The notes under the pieces were generated by a model. It saw only the letters and a program-made list of their open reading frames with translations. It was not told the DNA's origin and did not search any database. A stretch of DNA of 11,492 bases from an uncultured Woeseiaceae bacterium (GTDB lineage Bacteria; Pseudomonadota; Gammaproteobacteria; Steroidobacterales; Woeseiaceae), in NCBI GenBank assembly GCA_945787435.1, contig CALZHX010000129.1:1-11492 (forward strand), given 5' to 3'. Within the stretch, counting starts at the first letter, position 1; each line of letters begins with the position of its first letter. Positions 6,231-11,492 of this stretch are shown in pieces. The position numbers were made by a program, and so were the translations under genes.

Positions 6231-8054
6231 TTGGCTGATCCTGTCTCAAAGGTCCTCGACGGCGCAGCGCTGGCTGACGCACTCGTATCGGGCATCCACA
6301 GGGTCATAGGCACCCAGGATTTTCTGAACCACATCAACGTGTTTCCGGTGGCCGATGGCGACACGGGAACCAACCTGACTTTATCGCTCGGATCGGCCCT
6401 GCCCGTATTGCAAGAGCAGAGCGATGAGCACCTGGGCACACTACTCGCGAGAATCGCGGACGCCCTGCTCGACGGGTCGCGAGGCAACTCCGGCGCCATC
6501 ATCGCGCAGTTCTTCCAGGGCATCAGCGACTCGGCGGGAGAGCTCACACGCTTCACGCCCTACACGTTCAGTTCCGCCATTGCGAAAGGCAGCGAGTACG
6601 CGCACGACGCCCTGTCGCAACCGCGCGAAGGCACCATTCTGACAGTGATCGCCGCGGTGTCCAAGGCTGTCCAGGCACACATCACGAGTGCTCAGGACGG
6701 CGAGTTTCCAGCGATGATGGAGGTGGCGCTCGAGCGCGCTAACACGGCCCTCGCCGAAACAACGGAGCAGTTGGATGTACTCCGCAAGGCGGGAGTTGTC
6801 GACGCGGGCGCCAAGGGGTTCGTCGAACTGCTGCGCGGAATGTCTGACTACATCGTCGATGGCCGCATCGCGGATGAGCCCGATCTGACGGTGCTCCGTG
6901 GTGAGATATCACAGGTCGCCATGGCCGGGTCCGGCGAAGATTCGGAATTTCGTTACTGCACCGAATGTATAGTGAGTGGCACCGATATCGACCGGCGCAA
7001 AATGCGTGAAGCCCTGTCCGAAGTCGGCGATTCCCTGTTGCTGGCCGGAACCAAGCGCAAAGCAAAGATACACATTCACGTTAACGATCCTGAAGAGGTG
7101 TTCAATATTGGTCGTGAATACGGTGCGGTTAGTGCAGAGAAGGCCGACGACATGCACCTGCAAGCGCACAGCAGCCACGACACCGCGAGCCGCTTTGCCG
7201 TGATCACGGATACGGCCGCCGACATCGCCGACGAGGACCTCGAACGCCTCGATATTCATATGGTCCCTTGCCGCCTGCAGTTCGGCGACAGGGGTTATCT
7301 CGACAAGGTCAGTATCACAGCCGACGAGTTTTTCGCAGAGCTGGCCTCAAATCCGATACACCCGACAACATCACAGCCTGCACCAGGCGATTTTCGCCGC
7401 CAGTTCCAGTTTCTTGCCAGTCATTTCGAAGATGTCCTGTCCATCAACCTGACTGGCTCGGCGAGTGGCGCCTATGAGGCGGCCCGTTCGGCGGCAGAGA
7501 GGATCAATGCGCCGGGCAAGATCCATGTCATCAACTCGCTCAATGCATCGCTGGGTCAGGGTCTGCTGGTCGTGTTTGCCGCGGAATGTGCGCATGCAGG
7601 ACTGTCCGTGGAGAAGACCATTACCGCGGTTCACGCACTTATCCCACAAACGCAAACCTATGGCATGCTCAGGGACCTGAGTTACGCGGTACGCGGCGGC
7701 CGATTGCCGGCATGGGTGCAGACCGCCGCCCGTTTATTGCATGTCACGCCATTCATCCGTGCGACAGCGGATGGCAAAATCGCAGCGGCCGGATATGTAT
7801 TTGGCCGGCGCGACTACGTACGCAAATTTGCCCGCACCCTGGTACGGCGTGCGCGCCGAAAGGGGCCACTAAATGTCGCAGTCGGCCACGCGATGTGTCC
7901 CGATGACGCAGACAGACTTGTCACTCTGTTGCGGCAGGGATTGCCACAGATCGAACGCCTGACGATGGCCGAAATGGGCGCTGCCCTCGGGGTACATACC
8001 GGGCCCGGCACGCTGGTCGTCTCAATGCAGCCTTTTACGACACCGCCTCGATAA
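6231..8054 (+). CDS. DAK2-DegV fusion: FakA-like kinase joined to FakB-like fatty-acid-binding domain
   Basis: A 607-residue chain combining the two halves of the bacterial fatty-acid kinase system. Residues about 5-205 form a DAK2/DhaL kinase domain with INVFPVADGDTGTN (35-48; metal-binding D42 and D44) and GSRGNSGAI (82-90). Residues about 235-312 match the middle domain of FakA; C243, H281 and H283 lie where a zinc site is described in staphylococcal FakA, by recall. Residues about 320-605 form a DegV domain with TTSQPAPGDF (379-388), RGGRLP (488-493) and GVHTGPGTL (587-595). By family knowledge FakB holds the fatty acid and FakA phosphorylates it to acyl phosphate, feeding phospholipid synthesis. 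The start is TTG 6231, eight nt after gspB, with no better in-frame start nearby. The family is clear; fatty-acid kinase activity is inferred. The 3' end overlaps yedK by 20 nt. Confidence 0.88.
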   Translation: MADPVSKVLDGAALADALVSGIHRVIGTQDFLNHINVFPVADGDTGTNLTLSLGSALPVLQEQSDEHLGTLLARIADALLDGSRGNSGAIIAQFFQGISDSAGELTRFTPYTFSSAIAKGSEYAHDALSQPREGTILTVIAAVSKAVQAHITSAQDGEFPAMMEVALERANTALAETTEQLDVLRKAGVVDAGAKGFVELLRGMSDYIVDGRIADEPDLTVLRGEISQVAMAGSGEDSEFRYCTECIVSGTDIDRRKMREALSEVGDSLLLAGTKRKAKIHIHVNDPEEVFNIGREYGAVSAEKADDMHLQAHSSHDTASRFAVITDTAADIADEDLERLDIHMVPCRLQFGDRGYLDKVSITADEFFAELASNPIHPTTSQPAPGDFRRQFQFLASHFEDVLSINLTGSASGAYEAARSAAERINAPGKIHVINSLNASLGQGLLVVFAAECAHAGLSVEKTITAVHALIPQTQTYGMLRDLSYAVRGGRLPAWVQTAARLLHVTPFIRATADGKIAAAGYVFGRRDYVRKFARTLVRRARRKGPLNVAVGHAMCPDDADRLVTLLRQGLPQIERLTMAEMGAALGVHTGPGTLVVSMQPFTTPPR

Positions 8055-8691
8055 GATCCTCACCCTCATTGCGCGCATTGTTGACGCGTCGATCGACAGT
8101 CCATGCTTGCAGTTCCGGTCCATGGCTTGCAGCGAAATCGATAAGATCATCGTCCCCCGCCAGCCAGCGGTCCGCGGTCTCACTTCTGAGAACGACCGGC
8201 ATACGGTGATGCAGGGTGGTCATGAATTCGTTCGCCGCGGTCGTTATGAGCGTTGTGCTTTGAATCGACTCATCGCTGATCTTGCTTTGCCAGTTTTCCC
8301 ACAATGCGGCAAAAGCGAACGGCTCCCCATCCGACGCGGAAATGTAATACGGCCTCTTGACGCCGCCTTCGGTATGCCATTCGTAGAATCCGTCCGCGAG
8401 CACGAGGCAACGGCGGTGGCGATAGGCGGCCCGATAGGACGGCTTCTCGGCGACCGTCTCGGCGCGGGCATTGATCATGCGATTGCCGATGGATGGATCC
8501 TTGGCCCAGAACGGTACCAGGCCCCAGCGCAACATCGTCAATTCACGACTGCCCTCGCCGTCGTCGCGAATGGCCGCAATATATTGAGTAGGTGCAATGT
8601 TGTAGCGGGCCTCGACCGGCATTGAGCCGCTGGCTCCGAACAGGGCGGCTGTCGCCTCACCCGGTGAATAAAATGCGAATCGACCACACAT
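8035..8691 (-). CDS. yedK: SRAP-family abasic-site shielding protein YedK
   Basis: Bacterial homologue of HMCES. It forms a covalent thiazolidine link through its N-terminal cysteine with abasic sites in single-stranded DNA, protecting them from strand breakage. The 218-residue protein starts MCGRF, so C2 becomes the N-terminal nucleophile after methionine removal. Other conserved positions are NIAPTQ (31-36), RWGLVPFWAK (55-64), NARAE (74-78), DGFYEW (100-105, with active-site E104) and HHRMPVVL (161-168). H161 is the active-site histidine; the next residue is histidine where many members have aspartate. All expected catalytic residues are present. The start lies 2 nt after the yadH stop, so it is probably the last gene of the yadGH unit. 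No LexA box was seen. The call is confident. Confidence 0.95.
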   Translation of the reverse strand: MCGRFAFYSPGEATAALFGASGSMPVEARYNIAPTQYIAAIRDDGEGSRELTMLRWGLVPFWAKDPSIGNRMINARAETVAEKPSYRAAYRHRRCLVLADGFYEWHTEGGVKRPYYISASDGEPFAFAALWENWQSKISDESIQSTTLITTAANEFMTTLHHRMPVVLRSETADRWLAGDDDLIDFAASHGPELQAWTVDRRVNNARNEGEDLIEAVS

Positions 8692-8693
8692 GG

Positions 8694-9467
8694 CTACTCG
8701 CGGATGCCGACGCCACGGTTCAGGAGCTGGACACAGGCTGTAAAGAGTACGACAACAAATACAAGCAGGATTCCGTAAGCAACGCCAATGTTGATGTCAG
8801 AGGTGCCAAGAATTCCGTATCGAAATGCGTTCACCATGTACAGAATCGGATTGGCGAGCGATACGGTCTGCCAAAACTCAGGGAGCAGGGAGATCGAATA
8901 AAATACTCCGCCCAGGTAGGTCAACGGTGTCAGTACGAAGGTTGGCACGATCGATATGTCGTCGAATTTCTTGGCAAACACGGCATTGATGAATCCCGCC
9001 AGCGAAAATACGATGGATGACAACAGGACAATCGAGATTGTGATGAACGGGTGTTGTACGTCGAGTCGCGTGAAGAACAGGGCAATGATCGTGACCAGCA
9101 AGCCAATCAACATGCCACGCAGCACGCCACCGGCAACATGGCCGATGACGATCGTTGCATTCGACATCGGCGCGATGAGCATCTCTTCGAGGTGTCGGCC
9201 GAACTTCGCACCGAAAAACGACGACACGACATTGCCGTAAGAATTGGTGATCACCGACATCATGATCAGCCCCGGCGCAATGTACTGCATGTAGTCGAAA
9301 CCATCCATCGTGCCGATGCGCCGGCCAATCAGGTTGCCGAAGATGATGAAGTACAGCGTCATCGTAATGGCAGGTGGCACTACGGTCTGCACCCAGATAC
9401 GCAGGACCCGTACGACCTCTTTGCGCACGATGGTCTGCATCGCAACGATATTGAGTGCGATATTCAT
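8694..9467 (-). CDS. yadH: ABC-2 type transporter permease YadH
   Basis: The membrane half of a two-gene ABC exporter. The 257 residues match the length of E. coli YadH (256), and several stretches look nearly identical to it from memory: RIWVQTVVPPAITMTLYF (23-40), GLIMMSVITN (66-75), SSFFGAKF (82-89), and the ABC-2 signature segment VPTFVLTPLTYLGGVFYS (174-191). About six hydrophobic segments are visible (roughly 28-48, 62-82, 108-132, 140-162, 172-194 and 228-248). The substrate is unknown; relatives are annotated as drug, polysaccharide or lipid exporters without firm proof. The start ATG overlaps the yadG stop as ATGA, indicating translational coupling with its ATPase. The subunit assignment is confident and the substrate is open. 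Confidence 0.94.
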   Translation of the reverse strand: MNIALNIVAMQTIVRKEVVRVLRIWVQTVVPPAITMTLYFIIFGNLIGRRIGTMDGFDYMQYIAPGLIMMSVITNSYGNVVSSFFGAKFGRHLEEMLIAPMSNATIVIGHVAGGVLRGMLIGLLVTIIALFFTRLDVQHPFITISIVLLSSIVFSLAGFINAVFAKKFDDISIVPTFVLTPLTYLGGVFYSISLLPEFWQTVSLANPILYMVNAFRYGILGTSDINIGVAYGILLVFVVVLFTACVQLLNRGVGIRE

Positions 9468-10405
9468 CCTTGCGCCATCTCCTTGAAGCCGTCCTGCTTG
9501 TTCTCGACAAGCCGCATGAACAGCTCCTCAAGCCGGTTCGCCTTGTTGCGCATGCTCACGACTTCAATCCCTTTGTCACCGAGCTGGGCAAACAGGTCAT
9601 TCAGGTTAACCGCCGGTCCCTTGTCGACTTCGAGCTCGCAGTCCTCGCGAAGCAGGGTCTCGAAGCCGTCGAGATGCGGCGCCTCGTGCAGCGGTTTTGC
9701 AAGGCTGAGCACGAACACCTCGCGCTGCAGCTTGCGCAGCACGGTGCTCATCCTCGCATCCTCGATAATCTTCCCTTCGTCGATGATCGCGACGTGCCGA
9801 CACAGTGTTTCGGCTTCTTCAAGATAGTGAGTCGTGAGGATGATTGTGGTTCCGGCCGCATTTATGTCGCGCAGGAATTCCCACATCGATCGCCGTATCT
9901 CGATGTCGACGCCAGCAGTCGGCTCATCGAGAATTAACAGCTTCGGTTCGTGGACCAGCGCCCGAGCGATCATGAGGCGGCGTTTCATGCCACCGGAAAG
10001 ACTGCGCGCCGAATCATTGCGACGATCCCAGAGACGCAGCGCACGCAGGTATTTCTCCGCGCGCTGGCGGGCCAGCTTACGGCCCAGCCCGTAGTAACCC
10101 GCCTGGTTCAGGACGATGTTATGCACGCCCTCCCAGAGATTCAGATTGACCTCTTGCGGCACCAGCCCGATACAGGTCTTGGCAGCCTCGAGCTCATTGT
10201 CGATGCTATGGCCGAAAATCTCGACGCCGCCGCCCGACTTATTGACGAGTGAACTTATGATGCCTATTGCGGTTGTCTTCCCGGCACCGTTCGGCCCAAG
10301 CAGTGCATAAAAATCACCCTCTTCGACCGAGAAGTTGATCCCCTTCAAGGCCTGGTTGCCATTGGCGTAGGTCTTGGTGAGGTTTTTGATGGACAGTGCT
10401 TGCAT
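9464..10405 (-). CDS. yadG: ABC transporter ATP-binding protein YadG
   Basis: The ATPase subunit that powers YadH. From ATG 10405 it is 313 residues. Walker A is GPNGAGKT (37-44), the Q-loop glutamine is in VPQE (Q84), the signature is LSGGM (136-140), Walker B is LLILDEP (156-162), and the switch histidine is H193 in TTHYLEE. The C-terminal segment SMRNKANRLEELF is shared with E. coli YadG. The frame is open to a GTG at 10447 with another ATG at 10426, but similarity to YadG begins at MQALSIKNL, so 10405 is preferred. No clear Shine-Dalgarno precedes it. It heads a yadG-yadH-yedK unit; the 220-residue gene upstream ends 54 nt away and could be co-transcribed. The call is confident. Confidence 0.94.
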   Translation of the reverse strand: MQALSIKNLTKTYANGNQALKGINFSVEEGDFYALLGPNGAGKTTAIGIISSLVNKSGGGVEIFGHSIDNELEAAKTCIGLVPQEVNLNLWEGVHNIVLNQAGYYGLGRKLARQRAEKYLRALRLWDRRNDSARSLSGGMKRRLMIARALVHEPKLLILDEPTAGVDIEIRRSMWEFLRDINAAGTTIILTTHYLEEAETLCRHVAIIDEGKIIEDARMSTVLRKLQREVFVLSLAKPLHEAPHLDGFETLLREDCELEVDKGPAVNLNDLFAQLGDKGIEVVSMRNKANRLEELFMRLVENKQDGFKEMAQG

Positions 10406-10415
10406 GAGGCCGGCT

Positions 10416-10421
10416 ATTGTA
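10416..10421 (-). promoter_or_regulatory. Possible -10 box just upstream of yadG
   Basis: On the minus strand this reads TACAAT, ending 10 nt before ATG 10405. If used, the transcript would begin within a few bases of the start codon and be nearly leaderless, which would fit the missing Shine-Dalgarno. No good -35 was found at standard spacing, so this is weak. Confidence 0.22.
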
Positions 10422-10459
10422 ACCATGCCGACAGCAGAGCGACACACAAGACTCAGCCA

Positions 10460-11122
10460 TCATTTCGGCCGCTGCGTGTCGGCGACGCGAAGGGTCGGCA
10501 CAGGATTGCTGCAAGCTGCGGTCTTCATGCTTCGGTACTGTACCGCCGGGTCCTCCGTCAACATCACCTGCAGTGATGCCAGGTGCGCGGCTCTGCGCAG
10601 CTGGGAGTCCGGACTGAGACCGGGGCCAAGTAGCCGCAACCAGAAGTCTTCATTGTTTGCCAGGCGCGGTTGCAGCAGGTCATGTCGTATCGCCGCACGT
10701 TGCAGCAATGTGAGCAATGTGTAGTCGGCGAGTTGCTCGCACCAATTCAGGCTTGCGCCGGAGATGAGACGAACCGCATAGGGATTGCGCCGCGCCAATT
10801 GCCAGAGAAAGGACAGCGTGGCGGTAACGATCTCATCGGCGCTTTCGTCGCCGGGTAACAGCAGATCCCGGTTGGGGTCGTCATCGGCAAGCGCATGCCA
10901 GCAAGCCTGGTCCCGCTCACGCACCGACAACAACAGGTAAGGCAATGCAGAAAGACGCTCGACCTGCAGGTTCGAAAGTCTTCTGACACGCGATTGCGAT
11001 CTCGACGGTAAGCAGAGCCTCAGGCCCTCGCCCGGTAGCGGGTCACGAAGCCGCATCAGAAACGCCCTGTTCAGCGCGGTCACATTGGCAAAATCGGTCG
11101 GTTCGGGTCCAAAAAAGTCCAT
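10460..11122 (-). CDS. Conserved-looking protein of unknown function (220 aa)
   Basis: I do not recognise a named family. The 220 residues look mainly alpha-helical and soluble, with no signal peptide or membrane segment. Patches that look conserved rather than random are NVTALNRAFL (13-22), ALPYLLLSVRERD, the central LARRNPYAVRLISGASLNWC and RRAAHLASLQVMLT near the end. The C-terminal 25 or so residues look low in structure. The start ATG 11122 has a strong Shine-Dalgarno, AAGGGGAG, 3 nt upstream, so this is very likely a real gene. It lies divergent to a FlhC-like regulator across a 129-nt AT-rich region and upstream of yadGH. The position suggests it is a target or partner of that regulator, but nothing in the sequence gives a biochemical activity. 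Confidence 0.78.
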   Translation of the reverse strand: MDFFGPEPTDFANVTALNRAFLMRLRDPLPGEGLRLCLPSRSQSRVRRLSNLQVERLSALPYLLLSVRERDQACWHALADDDPNRDLLLPGDESADEIVTATLSFLWQLARRNPYAVRLISGASLNWCEQLADYTLLTLLQRAAIRHDLLQPRLANNEDFWLRLLGPGLSPDSQLRRAAHLASLQVMLTEDPAVQYRSMKTAACSNPVPTLRVADTQRPK

Positions 11123-11125
11123 TTA

Positions 11126-11133
11126 CTCCCCTT
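11126..11133 (-). promoter_or_regulatory. Strong Shine-Dalgarno for the 220-aa gene
   Basis: AAGGGGAG on the minus strand, followed by TAA and then ATG 11122. It fixes the start of the unknown gene and supports its expression. Confidence 0.7.
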
Positions 11134-11176
11134 CACGCGCATTTCTTGCACGTTTCTCGAATTACTTTATTTATTA

Positions 11177-11204
11177 TTGATCGACCATGTATGGATCATA
11201 TATG
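11177..11204 (+). promoter_or_regulatory. Candidate sigma-70 promoter for the flhC-like gene
   Basis: TTGATC (11177-11182) and TATATG (11199-11204) are separated by 16 nt, a workable -35/-10 pair, about 48 nt before ATG 11252. Both hexamers are imperfect. Confidence 0.35.
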
Positions 11205-11227
11205 CTCTTGTAACACTCTATATGGTC
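11183..11227. repeat. Imperfect inverted repeat, possible operator
   Basis: GACCATGTA (11183-11191) and TATATGGTC (11219-11227) are inverted copies matching at 8 of 9 positions, 27 nt apart. A third related half-site, ATGGATC, directly follows the left arm. The arms overlap or flank the candidate promoter, as a regulator binding site would. Short AT-rich repeats can arise by chance, so this is tentative. Confidence 0.35.
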
Positions 11228-11251
11228 TATTTCTAGCATAAAGGGTTTAAT

Positions 11252-11492
11252 ATGCGCCTGACAGATGATCGATATGCCACGGAACGCAGCCAGTTCGAGC
11301 TGGCCCTTAGAATGATCCGTCATGAAGCCCGCACACGCACGATTCGCGAATGCACCGGGCTGTCTGACGACCGTATCCGCAAACTTTACGCCACCTATTT
11401 TCGCAACACCGGCGCGACGGACATCCGCCGCCGCCGTGGCAAATCACCTCGCCAGGTGACGCGCTTTGTGAAAAATCCGCAGAACCAGTTAC
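11252..11492 (+). CDS. FlhC-like transcriptional regulator (3' end beyond window)
   Basis: The first 80 residues are visible, from ATG 11252 to the right edge with no stop; AAGGG at 11241-11245 is a good Shine-Dalgarno with 6-nt spacing. Residues about 14-50 align by eye with the N-terminal helical DNA-binding part of FlhC, sharing the pattern of LA..MI..EAR, TGLS (35-38) and RIRKLY (41-46) with the enterobacterial LS.GRL.KLY region. A basic stretch, RRRRGKSPRQ, follows at 59-68. FlhC normally acts with FlhD as the master activator of flagellar genes and carries zinc-binding cysteines in its C-terminal part, which is outside the window. No flhD precedes it: the upstream gene is divergent and unrelated. 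It may therefore be an orphan family member with a non-flagellar role. The match is from memory and partial, so the call is moderate. Confidence 0.55.
   Translation, partial: MRLTDDRYATERSQFELALRMIRHEARTRTIRECTGLSDDRIRKLYATYFRNTGATDIRRRRGKSPRQVTRFVKNPQNQL

Larger units (their letters stand above)
11123..11251. promoter_or_regulatory. AT-rich divergent promoter/operator region
   Basis: A 129-nt gap between the start codons of the 220-aa gene and the FlhC-like gene, clearly more AT-rich than the surrounding coding DNA. It contains a run of A/T around 11161-11180, a candidate plus-strand promoter, and related GACCAT-type half-sites. The two divergent genes are probably controlled from here, perhaps by the FlhC-like protein itself; that is inference from position. 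Confidence 0.55.

Noticed and set aside
8107..8625. 172-codon open frame on the plus strand
   Set aside because: It is antisense within yedK, whose catalytic motifs are all intact, and has no recognisable motif of its own.
9051..9827. 258-codon open frame on the plus strand
   Set aside because: It lies antisense across yadH and yadG, both clearly real. Its translation is Arg/His/Ser-rich without any family motif.
10406..10447. Longer YadG starting at GTG 10447 or ATG 10426
   Set aside because: The extra residues have no counterpart in E. coli YadG as remembered, and similarity starts at ATG 10405.
1..11492. CRISPR array, tRNA or rRNA gene, insertion sequence or prophage
   Set aside because: No regularly spaced repeats, cloverleaf-like stretches, transposase or phage motifs were seen, and nearly all the sequence is accounted for by standard genes.

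Overview
The window reads as chromosomal DNA of a gammaproteobacterium: moderately GC-rich, densely packed, with small gaps and 1 to 20 nt overlaps between genes. YadG and YadH look very close to the enterobacterial proteins as I remember them, and ExeA/GspB and a FlhC-like regulator are typical of this class. The species cannot be read from the sequence. The notable metabolic trait is a mevalonate-pathway segment, which is uncommon in Gammaproteobacteria, most of which use the MEP pathway.

Layout. (1) Minus strand, 1-1709: mvaD (diphosphomevalonate decarboxylase) followed, with an 8-nt overlap, by a GHMP kinase that fits phosphomevalonate kinase and runs off the left edge. (2) Plus strand, 1791/1821-8054: a tightly packed co-directional run of ispA (farnesyl diphosphate synthase), dinB (DNA polymerase IV), exeA/gspA and gspB (type II secretion accessory pair), and a 607-residue single-chain fusion of a FakA-like DAK2 kinase and a DegV/FakB-like lipid-binding protein. 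(3) Minus strand, 8035-10405: yadG-yadH (ABC-2 exporter) and yedK (SRAP abasic-site protein), whose 3' end overlaps the fusion gene tail to tail by 20 nt. (4) A 220-residue protein of unknown function (10460-11122, minus), separated by an AT-rich divergent intergenic region from a FlhC-like transcription factor cut off by the right edge.

How the genes fit together. The PMK-like kinase and MvaD would make isopentenyl diphosphate, which the divergent ispA product would turn into farnesyl diphosphate, so the mvaD/ispA divergent region is a plausible shared control point. ExeA and GspB are a known membrane pair that helps the secretin pass the peptidoglycan. DinB and YedK both deal with damaged templates but sit in different transcription units, and I saw no LexA box by eye.

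I saw no tRNA, rRNA, CRISPR array, insertion sequence, phage gene or convincing intrinsic terminator. Most of the window is ordinary housekeeping sequence. The parts most worth a second look are the orphan FlhC-like regulator with its divergent unknown partner and operator-like repeats, the one-chain FakA-FakB fusion, and the mevalonate cluster.
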